51,003 bases of DNA from Hyphomicrobiales bacterium (GTDB taxonomy: Bacteria > Pseudomonadota > Alphaproteobacteria > Rhizobiales > Methyloligellaceae): assembly GCA_021775575.1 (NCBI GenBank), contig JAJFHO010000015.1:1-51003 (forward strand), read 5' to 3'. The first letter of the stretch is position 1, and the number at the start of each line of letters is the position of its first letter. This document shows, piece by piece, positions 18,159-27,693 of this stretch. Made by a program: the position numbers and the translations under genes. Under the pieces are notes generated by a model, which did not search any database, had not been told where the DNA came from, and saw only the letters and a program-made list of their open reading frames with translations.

Positions 18159-19055
18159 CTAGAGGCTGAATTCGTCGCCGAGATAGACGCGCCGCACATC
18201 CTCGTTGGCGATGATTTCCTCGGGCGTGCCCTCGGTCAGCACCTCGCCGTCATAGATAATGTATGCACGGTCGATGAGCTCAAGCGTTTCGCGGACATTA
18301 TGGTCGGTAATCAGCACGCCGATTCCACGGCTTGTGAGATGGCGTACCAGGGTGCGGATGTCTCCAATTGCAATCGGGTCAATGCCCGCGAAGGGTTCGT
18401 CCAGCAGCATGTAGGAGGGATTGGACGCCAGCGCACGGGCAATTTCCACGCGGCGGCGTTCGCCGCCGGAAAGAGCGATGGACGGCGATTTGCGCAGCCT
18501 TTCTATGTTGAACTCCTCCAACAAGTTGTCCAGTTGCCTTTCTCGTTCCTTTTTGTCCGGCTCGACCACTTCAAGCACGGCGCGAATATTCTCCTCGACG
18601 CTCAGCCCCCGGAAAATCGAGGCCTCTTGCGGCAGATAGCCGATGCCGAGCCGGGCGCGGCGGTACATCGGCAGCCGGGTCACGTCATTCCCGTCGATCT
18701 CGATGCGCCCTTCATCGGCCGGGATCAGCCCGGTGATCATGTAAAAGACAGTGGTCTTGCCGGCGCCGTTTGGCCCCAGAAGACCAACTGCCTGACCGCG
18801 CTCGAGCGACAAAGACACACCGCGCACGACAGGACGCTTCTTGAAACTCTTGACAACGGAACTGACCGTCAGACGGCCTACCGACGCAACCGGCTCGTTC
18901 GCCGGCTCTTGCCCGTATTGCTGCGCATGGTCCCCCTCGCCGCCAAAGGTCGGGGGTGATACGCGGCGACCGGCAAATGACAATAGCTTGCTCACGAAGC
19001 CACTTGCTCCCAGTTGAAGCTCTGGCCAGTTAAGATTCGATGAAATCCAGACCAT
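18159..19055 (-). CDS. lptB: LPS export ABC transporter ATP-binding protein
   Basis: LptB is the ATPase that drives LptFG to pull lipopolysaccharide from the inner membrane. The ATPase core has Walker A GPNGAGKTT, signature LSGGERRRVEIARAL, Walker B YMLLDEPFAGIDP and the switch His in TDHNVRETL. At 298 residues it has about 55 more at the N-terminus than E. coli LptB. The ATG at 19055 has no clear ribosome site; a GTG at 18995 behind GGGAG would give 278 residues and is a serious alternative. It follows the fused lptC-lptA gene and precedes rpoN. Confidence 0.93.
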   Translation of the reverse strand: MVWISSNLNWPELQLGASGFVSKLLSFAGRRVSPPTFGGEGDHAQQYGQEPANEPVASVGRLTVSSVVKSFKKRPVVRGVSLSLERGQAVGLLGPNGAGKTTVFYMITGLIPADEGRIEIDGNDVTRLPMYRRARLGIGYLPQEASIFRGLSVEENIRAVLEVVEPDKKERERQLDNLLEEFNIERLRKSPSIALSGGERRRVEIARALASNPSYMLLDEPFAGIDPIAIGDIRTLVRHLTSRGIGVLITDHNVRETLELIDRAYIIYDGEVLTEGTPEEIIANEDVRRVYLGDEFSL

Positions 19056-19101
19056 TATTCTTATCGACGTAACGGCGTAACGGCAGCCGAACGGCAGGCG
19101 G

Positions 19102-20772
19102 TCATTGGGCGGGCGCTTTTTCCGTTTCCTTTTTCTTGAACTGCCTCGGCATGAACAGTCCTTGTACGCGTTTGCCTGATTCTACACTGCTATTATTCTC
19201 GAACCGGCTGCGTCCTGTCTTGAGATCGACAACCAGCTTGTCACCCTTTATCACATTCCCGCCCTCCGATAACACGACATTGCCGCCGATTGTCACCGTT
19301 TGTTTGGTGGATTCGAAGAGCGCCCAGTCACTGGTGACGGTCTGCTTTTTCGCAGTCGTGATGACGACCGGGCCCTGGGCCCGGACCTGAGTGATTTGGG
19401 TGCCCTTACCCTGTGCACCGGTCTCGCCGCCATAATATAAGCGCAAGGACCTCGATCGCAGCTTCATGCCACCCTGCTCGGTCTGGACGTCGCCGTCGAA
19501 AGTCGCCGTCTTTTTCCGGTCATCGACGATAAGGGAATTGGCTTCGATATCGATGGGCTGGCCGCGGGTGCTGGACAGGTCGAGCTGACTGGCGCCCGTT
19601 GCCGCCGCCGGGCTGGCCCGCGGCTCCTCCTTGTCCGGGGTTCGGGGCGCGAAATGCCCCTTCACCCGTCCAGGAGGCGGAAAGCGCGTGATACCTGTTG
19701 CAAGATCGGTTATCAGGCGGGGCGCCTTCAGAGTGTTTTCCGCCTGGGTGAGGGTCACATCCTGGTCGAGCGTGAGCTGCTGCTTGCCCGCGTCATAGGT
19801 CAGTTTCTGAGAGGCCGCGCGGCGGCCATCCGCCGCCACCACCAGAACATCTCCAATCGCCTCTATCTGGCGGAGTTTCGTCCCGCCCTGTCCGGCCTCC
19901 TGATCGCCTGCTTTTTTCTCGTAATAAAGCTTCATCTCCCTCGACACCATGCGTGACCCGGCCTGATCGGTGGTCACGCCGCCGGTGAAATGGGCCAGCT
20001 TCACGGCATCCAGGATCTTCAGTTGCGGTGCGGCGATGTCGATCGGCTCAGTGCTGCTGAACGACATCATACTGGGTTTCGCTGCCGTCCCGGATTGAGC
20101 GTTTGGCTTCTTCGCCGGCGGTTCGGTCCGAACGCGCACGTCTTCGCGGAAGGTGACTTCGCGGGCGCTCATGTTGATATGCATCTTGTTCGAAACCAGC
20201 GTGCCGGTGGGAAAATTCACCTCGACCGGCTCCGGGCTAACGATGGTCTGCGTCTTCATGTCGATATCGGCGCGGGTCAGACGCGACGTCATTCCCGAGC
20301 TTGTGCCGACTTTTATATCGCCGCTCAGAACGAGAAATTCCTTCGTCGTGTCGAAGACGCCGGCCGGCGAGGTCAGCCGGGTCCAGCCCTGAGTGGCATT
20401 ATCGACTTCGGCGCGCACCGCTGACAGGTGGACAATTGACGGGTTGGCGATCTCCTGCTCGGCATAATCAGCGGTAACGACATAACTGCCTTTCTTGCCG
20501 GTTACCCCTTCCAGCCTCGGGTCGATCATGCGAAGCCGGTCTTTGTTGATCTCGATGCGCGATACGCTGGCCTCCATGTCTCCGATCGATATGGTGAAAT
20601 TGGAGCTCAGGAAATAAAACGCCATGATGGCGAGCGCGCCGACCGGCAGGACAATGCGCAGAATCCGGACCAGCCGGGTGTGCCGATGCGCGCTGCGAAG
20701 GGCGCGTTCGCGCTCAGCCGACGCGGTCGCCGGCGCCAGCGGGGCAAAAGAATGATCAGCCTCAACCGCCAT
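19102..20772 (-). CDS. Fused LptC-LptA lipopolysaccharide transport protein
   Basis: One 556-residue frame replaces the separate lptC and lptA genes expected here. Numbering from the open frame's first codon, residues 35-60 (LVRILRIVLPVGALAIMAFYFL) are an inner-membrane anchor, and about 60-218 form an LptC-like (DUF1239) periplasmic domain. After a Pro/Lys linker come two OstA/LptA-like beta-jellyroll modules, about 240-380 and 405-550, the second containing IDIEANSLIVDDRKKTATFDGDV. A membrane-anchored LptC with two LptA units attached could form part of the periplasmic bridge in one chain. The ATG at 20772 is chosen; the frame also opens at a TTG two codons earlier. lptB lies 46 bases downstream. 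Confidence 0.85.
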   Translation of the reverse strand: MAVEADHSFAPLAPATASAERERALRSAHRHTRLVRILRIVLPVGALAIMAFYFLSSNFTISIGDMEASVSRIEINKDRLRMIDPRLEGVTGKKGSYVVTADYAEQEIANPSIVHLSAVRAEVDNATQGWTRLTSPAGVFDTTKEFLVLSGDIKVGTSSGMTSRLTRADIDMKTQTIVSPEPVEVNFPTGTLVSNKMHINMSAREVTFREDVRVRTEPPAKKPNAQSGTAAKPSMMSFSSTEPIDIAAPQLKILDAVKLAHFTGGVTTDQAGSRMVSREMKLYYEKKAGDQEAGQGGTKLRQIEAIGDVLVVAADGRRAASQKLTYDAGKQQLTLDQDVTLTQAENTLKAPRLITDLATGITRFPPPGRVKGHFAPRTPDKEEPRASPAAATGASQLDLSSTRGQPIDIEANSLIVDDRKKTATFDGDVQTEQGGMKLRSRSLRLYYGGETGAQGKGTQITQVRAQGPVVITTAKKQTVTSDWALFESTKQTVTIGGNVVLSEGGNVIKGDKLVVDLKTGRSRFENNSSVESGKRVQGLFMPRQFKKKETEKAPAQ

Positions 20773-20895
20773 TATCAACAGGCCCTATTGTCCGGTGTTT
20801 GCCGCGAGCGGTGTTAAACCCTTATCACGCAAGCGACTATCGGCGTCAAATTTGATCAGATTGCGGCTGTCGCGGCGCCAGCAGAGGGCTCCGAG

Positions 20896-21507
20896 TCAAT
20901 GGGAGAAGATGTCTTCTTCCGCCCAGCCGGAAAGGTCGAGCAGCGCGCGGAATGGCAGAAAACCGAAGCTTGCGCGCGCCAGCGCTATCCGGCCCTCGCG
21001 CTCGAGCATGGCATCGAGCTTGTCCTTGATCCGGTGCAGATGCAGCACATCGGACGCGGCATATTGGAGCTGCGCGGACGACAGGTCCGCCGCCCCCCAG
21101 TCGGAGGATTGCTGCTGTTTGGAAAGCTCGACGCCGGCCAGATCCTTGCACAAATCCTTCAGTCCGTGCCGGTCGGTAAAAGTACGCGTCAGCCGGGACG
21201 CGATTTTGGTGCAATAGACGGGCTCCGCCATGATGCCCAGATAGTGGTAAAGCACGGCCAGATCGAAGCGCGCGAAATGGAAAATCTTCAGCACGTCCCT
21301 GTCGCCAAGCAGGGCCTTGAGGTTCGGCGCTTCATAGGCGCCCGCGGCAAGCTGCACGAGATGCGCGGTTCCGTCTCCGGCGGAGAGCTGGACCAGGCAC
21401 AGCCGGTCGCGCAGCGGATTGAGCCCGAGCGTTTCGGTGTCGATTGCAACCGAAGCACCGAAATCGAGCCCGGAAGGAAGGTCGCCTTGATAGAATTCTA
21501 CAGTCAT
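20896..21507 (-). CDS. rnd: Ribonuclease D (short form)
   Basis: RNase D trims tRNA and other RNA 3' ends. The 203-residue protein has only the DEDD exonuclease domain: VAIDTETLGLNPLRDRLCLVQL (ExoI, Asp and Glu), IFHFARFDLAVLYHYLG (ExoII) and LQYAASDVLHLHRIKDKL (ExoIII, Tyr and Asp). The HRDC domain of E. coli RNase D is absent, which is usual for alphaproteobacteria. The start at 21507 (MTVEFYQGDLPSG) is chosen over an upstream in-frame Met because the frame otherwise runs into the tRNA-Leu gene. It lies upstream of the lptC-lptA fusion. Confidence 0.9.
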   Translation of the reverse strand: MTVEFYQGDLPSGLDFGASVAIDTETLGLNPLRDRLCLVQLSAGDGTAHLVQLAAGAYEAPNLKALLGDRDVLKIFHFARFDLAVLYHYLGIMAEPVYCTKIASRLTRTFTDRHGLKDLCKDLAGVELSKQQQSSDWGAADLSSAQLQYAASDVLHLHRIKDKLDAMLEREGRIALARASFGFLPFRALLDLSGWAEEDIFSH

Positions 21508-21556
21508 TGGCCGGTTGTTTGCTCCGTGCGGCGGACCCCGCACATGACGGGAAGGC

Positions 21557-21643
<87 letters not shown>

Positions 21644-21778
21644 CGGGTATGAACCCGATTGGCATGAGTTAAGACCGCTGGCCGTTCTTGTCAATCGGCG
21701 CTCATCGCCCTTCACAGGAACCCTCGCGCGGTGTAATCCTCAACTGTAGGCACATGGCGGCAATCGGGGGATGGAAAT

Positions 21779-22753
21779 ATGGCGATCCGTCTGGACAGTT
21801 CCAGCCTGGTGACAATCTATGGCGGTTCCGGATTCGTCGGCCGCCACGTGGTGCAGGCATTGGCCCGAACCGGATGCCGTTTGCGGATTGCCGTGCGGCG
21901 GCCGGACCTGGCGGGACATCTGCAGCCGCTTGGAAGCGTCGGCCAGATTCACGCGGTGCAGGCCAATTTGCGCTATCCCGATTCGGTCGACCGGGCGGCG
22001 GCGGGGGCCGACGCTCTCGTCAATCTGGTCGGCATTCTTTACGAGGGCGGCAAGCAGCGTTTCGACAAGGTTCATGAGTTGGGCGCCGGCTCGGTCGCGC
22101 GCGCGGCGAAAAGCAACGGCGTCTCCACGCTGGTCCACGTCTCGGCAATCGGCGCCGACGCCAAATCGCCGGCCCATTATGCGCGCTCCAAGGCGGCCGG
22201 AGAGAAGGCGGTGATGAAAGCGGTTCCCGGCGCCACGATTGTGCGCCCGTCGGTGGTTTTCGGGCCCGAGGACCAGTTCTTCAACCGCTTTGCCGCGCTG
22301 GCGCGGATGGCGCCGGTGCTGCCGCTGATCGGCGGCGGCAAAACCAAGTTTCAGCCGGTCTATGTCGGCGATGTCGCCAAGACTGTCGTTGCCGCGCTCC
22401 AGGGCCGGTGCAAGCCCGGCGCCATCTATGAAATCGGCGGGCCCGAGATCGTGACGCTGCGCGACATTTTCAAAAAGGTTCTGCACCATTCCGGGCGCCG
22501 CAGGATATTCGTGCCGGTGCCGTTCTGGGCGGCCCGGATGGAGGCGTTTTTTCTACAGATGCTGCCCAATCCGATTCTGACGGTCGATCAGGTGCGGCTG
22601 CTTGAGCAGGACAATCTGGTGAGCCCCATGGCCTATCGCGAGAAGCGCACGCTGAAGGGGCTCGGCATCGATCCCATCCCCGCTGACGCCGTGATCGGCG
22701 AATATCTGGAGCGGTTTCGCGCTCGCGGCGAGTTCGCCGCGATGGGCGGCTAG
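21779..22753 (+). CDS. NDUFA9-like (complex I assembly-type) atypical SDR protein
   Basis: A 324-residue atypical short-chain dehydrogenase. The N-terminal nucleotide site reads VTIYGGSGFVGRHVVQALAR (about 11-30), and the body contains LVHVSAIGADAKSPAHYARSK and GGPEIVTLRDI. This wording matches the complex I NDUFA9 subunit family, whose bacterial members resemble the accessory NADPH-binding subunit of complex I. The catalytic Tyr-x3-Lys is present as YARSK. In many Rhizobiales it lies next to uppP; here a TPR-sulfotransferase gene lies between them. No nuo genes are in the window. Confidence 0.85.
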   Translation: MAIRLDSSSLVTIYGGSGFVGRHVVQALARTGCRLRIAVRRPDLAGHLQPLGSVGQIHAVQANLRYPDSVDRAAAGADALVNLVGILYEGGKQRFDKVHELGAGSVARAAKSNGVSTLVHVSAIGADAKSPAHYARSKAAGEKAVMKAVPGATIVRPSVVFGPEDQFFNRFAALARMAPVLPLIGGGKTKFQPVYVGDVAKTVVAALQGRCKPGAIYEIGGPEIVTLRDIFKKVLHHSGRRRIFVPVPFWAARMEAFFLQMLPNPILTVDQVRLLEQDNLVSPMAYREKRTLKGLGIDPIPADAVIGEYLERFRARGEFAAMGG

Positions 22754-22798
22754 GGCCAATCGAATTTCAGATAGGCTGAGACCGCCTGGCCCGCGCCA

Positions 22799-24868
22799 TT
22801 ACGTCGGTTGGTCTGAATAGCCAAAGGCTTCGATGAAGGGCTGCAGTTCGCCGAGAACGGGTTCGATCTCCCTTTGATATCTTTTCCAGCGATATTTGGC
22901 GCGCTGATAGATCGGCTCCGTGACCGACTGGTAACTCGGCGTATTGATTACGCCTCTGGCTTTCGCATGTTCGATATGCCCAAGGACCGCCTCGTCCCAG
23001 CCGACGCCGAGAAACTCCAGCAGGCCACGAACTTCCGTGTCGAAGTCGCCCACCAGCGCCTCATACTTCACCATGTGGAATTTCACCGGTAACAATTCAG
23101 TGCAGTTTTGCCACAAACCCATGACCCGCGCATAGCAGTGAGCGGCGTCTTCAAGGGTGAAGAAATTCGCCATTGCGTCGTTGATTTTATAAGCCTGCAT
23201 GAAATTGCTGAGTATGACGTCGCAGGGGTGGCGCATCGCCAGAATGATTCCGGCATTGGGGAACAGGCGCAGTATCAACGGGATATGTCGGATATTGAGA
23301 GGGTATTTATCGACCAGCAATGTGCCGGGCTGGCGCGTGATGCTGCGCTCTACATTGGCGAAATAGCGCATCCGCAAATCACTGACAGCCTCGACGGTGA
23401 GCTCGCCCAATATTGAGGGATAGGCTCCATGAGCCTCCGCGATATGCGCCACGACATGGTCGAGCGCCGCCTGCTCCTCCATGACCTGTATGACCGGGTG
23501 GGCGTCCAGGATCTGGTCGAGCAGCGTCGTTCCCGAGCGCGGAAACCCGACGATGAAGGATGGTGTCTCGCCGGCGTCGTCGCCGGCCCATTGTTTCCAC
23601 TCCCCGCCGGCGCTCAGCGCTTTGCCGATTTCCTCGACCTCTTCCAGGAACGCCGCCTTGCTATACCGCGCCGCGGATTCCGATTGAGCCTGCAGATCGT
23701 TGGCCGCGCGGAAGCAATCGAAGGCTCTGGTGCAATCGCCCTCCCGGTCATGAAGCTTGCCAAGCTCACTGTGAATTTGGGCGCCGATATTGCCGGGCGC
23801 ACCGCGCTTGGCCAATGGCGTCAGGGTTTCGATCGCGCCTTGCCTGTCGCCTTTTCGTTTTTGAATGACAGCCCAGGACAACAGGGCGGCCGGATCGTCC
23901 GGCACGAGTTCGCGCGCGCGCTGCGTATGCTCAAGAGCTTTGTCGAGATCGTTGAGGCGTTCATGCAGCATGCCCAGACTTGCGTGGGACGCCGCAAGGC
24001 CGGGGTCGGCATCGAGCGCGCACTCGAAGGCGGCGGCGGCATCTTCAAACGCGTCGAGCTCGATGAGAGCCGTACCAAGGTTATGGTGCGCCAGCGCGAA
24101 TCCGGGGTTGATTTTCACGGCCAGCGCCAAGCTGGCGGCGGCTTCCTCCAGCCTGCCGAGGCCGGTCAAGACCCGGCCCAGATTGCAGAGCGCCTCGACA
24201 TGCGATGGCATGATCTTCACCGCCGCCCGGTAGGCGGCAACCGCCGCTTCGCTCTCGCCAGCCGCCTGCAGTACGTTGGCGAGACCGAAATGTCCCTCCG
24301 CATGGTCCGGCTTGACCTTGATCGACTGACGGTAGGCGGCGATCGCCTCCTCGTTCCTGCCAAGTTCCAGCAGAGCGTTGCCCAGATTGCTGTGAATGTC
24401 GGGCTGAAGCGGCATCAGCTTCAGGGCCTGCCGGTAGCTCGAAATGGCGCCTTCGGGTTTGCCCATATCCTTGAGCAGGATGCCAAGATTGATGTGCGCT
24501 TCGGCAAAATCCGGTTTGAGTTTTATCGCCTGGCGGTAGCTTGCCGCGGCGCTGCCCAATTTGCCCAAAGCTTTGAAGGTGTTGCCCAGATTGTAGTGCG
24601 CATCGACATAGTCGGGATTGACTTTCAGCGCCTGCCGGTAGCTGGCAATGGCCTTTTTGGGCTTTCCCTGGCCCGATTGCGCCGCGCCGAGCACATTGTA
24701 GGCAACGAGCGTGGCTGGAAATTCCGCGATCAGCCGGCGGGCCCTGGTCTCCGCCTGTTTCAGATTGCCGGCGGCATAGAGCGAGACCAGCTCACGGATA
24801 TCGGCGTCATTTGCCTGGATGCCAGTGTTGAAGCCCGCCCCGGCCCGGGCCGATCTGCCTTTGCGCAT
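22799..24868 (-). CDS. TPR-repeat sulfotransferase family protein
   Basis: A 689-residue two-part protein. About residues 25-390 are some ten tetratricopeptide repeats with the recurring pattern AHINLGILLKDMGKPEGAIS. The C-terminal 250 residues form a sulfotransferase domain whose PAPS 5'-phosphosulfate loop is GFPRSGTTLLDQIL at 441-454. A second PAPS-contact region is plausibly LAMRHPCDVILSNF. There is no signal peptide, so it should act in the cytosol. The acceptor is unknown; TPR-sulfotransferases are commonly thought to modify peptides or glycans. The gene converges on the NDUFA9-like gene and is followed upstream by uppP on the same strand. Confidence 0.88.
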   Translation of the reverse strand: MRKGRSARAGAGFNTGIQANDADIRELVSLYAAGNLKQAETRARRLIAEFPATLVAYNVLGAAQSGQGKPKKAIASYRQALKVNPDYVDAHYNLGNTFKALGKLGSAAASYRQAIKLKPDFAEAHINLGILLKDMGKPEGAISSYRQALKLMPLQPDIHSNLGNALLELGRNEEAIAAYRQSIKVKPDHAEGHFGLANVLQAAGESEAAVAAYRAAVKIMPSHVEALCNLGRVLTGLGRLEEAAASLALAVKINPGFALAHHNLGTALIELDAFEDAAAAFECALDADPGLAASHASLGMLHERLNDLDKALEHTQRARELVPDDPAALLSWAVIQKRKGDRQGAIETLTPLAKRGAPGNIGAQIHSELGKLHDREGDCTRAFDCFRAANDLQAQSESAARYSKAAFLEEVEEIGKALSAGGEWKQWAGDDAGETPSFIVGFPRSGTTLLDQILDAHPVIQVMEEQAALDHVVAHIAEAHGAYPSILGELTVEAVSDLRMRYFANVERSITRQPGTLLVDKYPLNIRHIPLILRLFPNAGIILAMRHPCDVILSNFMQAYKINDAMANFFTLEDAAHCYARVMGLWQNCTELLPVKFHMVKYEALVGDFDTEVRGLLEFLGVGWDEAVLGHIEHAKARGVINTPSYQSVTEPIYQRAKYRWKRYQREIEPVLGELQPFIEAFGYSDQPT

Positions 24869-24927
24869 CGCTCACCGTTACTGTCCTGCCGCCGCCTCTT
24901 CATACTATTCCCCAAATCCCGCATGAC

Positions 24928-25725
24928 CTAAAGATATGCCAGCACCAGCAGAAAACCCGCCAGGAAAAAACGGTAGATCACGAAGGGCGTGAAACTCACG
25001 CGCCGGATAACCGCCATCAGGAAAGCGATCGCCAGCAGCGCCGAGATAAAGGTCAACCCGGCGGCCCACAGCGCGTCGGCCGGAATGCCCTGACCTGAAT
25101 CGGAGAAATCCTTCACCGTCAAAATACCGGCGCCCGCTATCGCCGGGATACCGAGCAGAAACGAGAAACGCGCGGCTTCAGCGCGTTCGAAGCCGAGAAA
25201 CCTGGCCGCGGTAATGGTGACGCCGGACCGGCTTGTGCCCGGTATCAGCGCCAGCGCCTGCGCCAGGCCGATGATGATCGCCGCCTTCAGCGTCATTTGC
25301 TCCATCGTCTTGACGCGCGAGCCGATCTTGTCGGCGACCAGCAGCAGCAATCCGAAGACGAGGGCATTCCAGGCTACGATCTCAATGCCCCTTATCGTGT
25401 CGAGAAGGCCGGTCGCCTTGAGCAGAAGCCCGACCAGAACGGCCGGTATCGTCCCCAGCGCGATGAACAGGGCGAGACGTCCGTCGTCGGTCATCCGGAG
25501 GCGCAGAAGGTTCATCGCGCCTATGGCGAGCCTCAGCACGTCGCGCCAGAAATAAACCAGGACGGCGAACAGCGAGCCGACATGGACCATGACGTCCGTC
25601 GCCAATCCCTGGTCGGGCCAACCGGTCATGGCGGGGATGAGAATGAGATGGCCGGAGGATGAAATCGGCAGGAATTCGCTGATGCCTTGCACGACAGCGA
25701 GCACGATAATCTGCTCAATTGACAT
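24928..25725 (-). CDS. uppP: Undecaprenyl-diphosphatase
   Basis: UppP (BacA) hydrolyses undecaprenyl diphosphate to recycle the lipid carrier for peptidoglycan and other glycans. The 265-residue integral membrane protein has both signature motifs: QGISEFLPISSSGHLIL near 13-29 and PGTSRSGVTITAARFLG in the second half. The start at 25725 (MSIEQIIVLAVVQG) follows a GGAGG site 7 bases away; the longer upstream frame is an Arg-rich shadow. It is upstream of the TPR-sulfotransferase on the same strand and divergent from the GST gene. Confidence 0.95.
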   Translation of the reverse strand: MSIEQIIVLAVVQGISEFLPISSSGHLILIPAMTGWPDQGLATDVMVHVGSLFAVLVYFWRDVLRLAIGAMNLLRLRMTDDGRLALFIALGTIPAVLVGLLLKATGLLDTIRGIEIVAWNALVFGLLLLVADKIGSRVKTMEQMTLKAAIIIGLAQALALIPGTSRSGVTITAARFLGFERAEAARFSFLLGIPAIAGAGILTVKDFSDSGQGIPADALWAAGLTFISALLAIAFLMAVIRRVSFTPFVIYRFFLAGFLLVLAYL

Positions 25726-25847
25726 TGTCCGCCTCCATGCGGCGCATGCGTGAAAATCTTGTCGCCGCCCCCGAGCGGTTCTATACCGGACCAAGGCTCT
25801 GAGGCCAAAGCCCGAATTGCGGCACAGGTTGAATCATTTAACCGCTC

Positions 25848-26543
25848 ATGTTCACATTGATCCATTATCCGCTTTGCCCCTTCTCGCGCTCAATTCGCCT
25901 GGCGTTGGCCGAGTGCGAAGTGGATGTGCGTTTCGAGCAGGAAAAACCGTGGGACTGGAACGCCGGTTTTCTGGAGATCAATCCCGCGGGCATTCTCCCC
26001 GTCCTCAAGGTCTCGGCGGGGACGGCGATTTGCGGCGTTTACGCAATTTCGGAATATCTGGCCGATACCGGACTGGACGAGGCCGGCGACGCGCGCGCTT
26101 TCGCCTTCTTCCCCGGCGACGAGACCGAGCGCGCCGAAATACGCCGTCTGGTCGACTGGTTTCATAACAAGTTCGATTCCGAGGTCAGCAGCTATCTGAT
26201 CGGAGAAAAGCTTCACCGGCGTTTCGACGCCGGCACCGGCGGCGCGCCGGATATGGAACTCGTCCGGGCCGGGCAGGCCAATCTGCGCTACCATCTGAGC
26301 TATATCGAGCATTTGATGGAGGCCCGTAACTGGCTGGCCGGGGAACATTTGAGTTTCGCCGATTTCGCGGCCGCCGCGCATCTGTCATGTATCGACTATC
26401 TCGGCGACGTGCCCTGGAGCGAGGCCGAGGGCGCCAAGGGATGGTATGCCCGGATCAAGTCGCGACCATCCTTTCGCACGCTGCTGACGGACCGCGTGCC
26501 CGGGCTCAGGCCGCCGGACGAATATGCCGACCCGGATTTTTGA
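25848..26543 (+). CDS. Glutathione S-transferase family protein
   Basis: A 231-residue protein with an N-terminal thioredoxin-like domain (MFTLIHYPLCPFSRSIRLAL; the Cys-x2-Ser is at the active-site position, and NPAGILPVLKV carries the cis-Pro). An all-helical C-terminal domain contains NWLAGEHLSFADFAAAAHL, the N-capping motif of GST folds. It is close to queG: their frames overlap by up to 20 bases depending on the queG start, so they are likely co-transcribed. This GST-queG pairing is seen in other alphaproteobacteria. The substrate is unknown. Confidence 0.88.
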   Translation: MFTLIHYPLCPFSRSIRLALAECEVDVRFEQEKPWDWNAGFLEINPAGILPVLKVSAGTAICGVYAISEYLADTGLDEAGDARAFAFFPGDETERAEIRRLVDWFHNKFDSEVSSYLIGEKLHRRFDAGTGGAPDMELVRAGQANLRYHLSYIEHLMEARNWLAGEHLSFADFAAAAHLSCIDYLGDVPWSEAEGAKGWYARIKSRPSFRTLLTDRVPGLRPPDEYADPDF

Positions 26544-26562
26544 TCATGGCCGCGCGGCGACC

Positions 26563-27693
26563 ATGAGCACTTTGAAGGCTCAAATACGCGAGCGGGCGGC
26601 GGCGGCCGGCTTCGACGTTGTGCGGTTCACCGCGCCGGGGGCAATCCCGGCGGCCGGCGAGCGTCTTTCGGCATTCCTCGCCGCCGGCCGGCATGGCGAC
26701 ATGGATTGGATGGAGCGAACGGCCGAACGGCGCGCGGCGCCCGGCGTCCTGTGGCCGGAGGCGCGTTCCGTTGTCGTTCTGGGCCTTAACTATGGTCCGG
26801 GCTCCGATCCGCTGGCGACTCTCGCCAAGCGCTCCCGCGCCACTATTTCCGTCTATGCCCGGGGCAAGGATTATCACGACGTCGTCAAGAAAAAGCTCAA
26901 GCAGGTTGCCGGGTGGCTGCACCGGGAGAGCGGCTGCGAGGTCAAGGTTTTTGTCGATACCGCGCCCGTCATGGAGAAGCCGCTGGCTGAAGCCGCCGGG
27001 CTGGGATGGCAGGGCAAACACACCAACCTCGTCTCGCGCGACTTTGGCTCATGGCTGTTTCTGGGGAGCATTTTTACCACCCAGTCAATCGCCCCGGACG
27101 AGCGCGAGGCCGACCATTGCGGTCAATGCCGGAGCTGCCTCGATATTTGCCCGACCAATGCCTTTCCGAAGCCCTATGAGCTGGACGCGCGGCGTTGTAT
27201 CTCTTATCTCACTATCGAGCATAAGGGGCATATCGCGCTGGAGTTCAGGGAGGCGATGGGCAACCGGATTTTCGGTTGCGACGATTGTCTTGCCGTTTGC
27301 CCGTGGAACAAGTTCGCGCATAGGTCACGGGAGGCGAAACTGGCGTGGCGAGCGGATATGGTGGATCCTCCGCTCGATGAATTGCTGGCGCTGGACGATG
27401 CGGCATTCCGCGCGAGGTTCGCTGGAACGCCGATAAAGCGGACCGGGCGCGACAGGTTTATTCGCAATGTGCTGATTGCGGCAGGTAATTCGACGAACAC
27501 GGAGCTGATTGAAAAAGTGAAGCATCATCTTGATGACGGGTCACCTCTGGTGCGGGCGATGGCGGTCTGGGCGCTCTCGCGGCTGATGCCGGCGCCGAGC
27601 TTCGGCGCCCTGCGGGAGATAGCTGCCGCTGGAGAAAATGATGACGGTGTCCTGGGGGAATGGAACCGCGGCCGGGAGCGGGCCCATGCCTGA
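26563..27693 (+). CDS. queG: Epoxyqueuosine reductase
   Basis: QueG reduces epoxyqueuosine to queuosine at tRNA wobble position 34 using a cobalamin cofactor and two [4Fe-4S] clusters. In the 376-residue protein the candidate catalytic acid is Asp132 in KVFVDTAPVMEKPLAE. Cluster cysteines lie in CGQCRSCLDICP (186-197) and CDDCLAVCP (239-247). A short HEAT-like C-terminal region (SPLVRAMAVWALSRL) follows, as in other members. The start at 26563 is chosen; an ATG at 26524 inside the GST gene would add 13 residues. Its last codons overlap the next gene. Confidence 0.95.
   Translation: MSTLKAQIRERAAAAGFDVVRFTAPGAIPAAGERLSAFLAAGRHGDMDWMERTAERRAAPGVLWPEARSVVVLGLNYGPGSDPLATLAKRSRATISVYARGKDYHDVVKKKLKQVAGWLHRESGCEVKVFVDTAPVMEKPLAEAAGLGWQGKHTNLVSRDFGSWLFLGSIFTTQSIAPDEREADHCGQCRSCLDICPTNAFPKPYELDARRCISYLTIEHKGHIALEFREAMGNRIFGCDDCLAVCPWNKFAHRSREAKLAWRADMVDPPLDELLALDDAAFRARFAGTPIKRTGRDRFIRNVLIAAGNSTNTELIEKVKHHLDDGSPLVRAMAVWALSRLMPAPSFGALREIAAAGENDDGVLGEWNRGRERAHA

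Noticed and set aside
23429-24931. A 500-codon open frame on the + strand over the TPR-sulfotransferase gene
   Set aside because: The opposite strand has regular TPR repeats and a PAPS loop; the + frame is a shadow of that repeated sequence.
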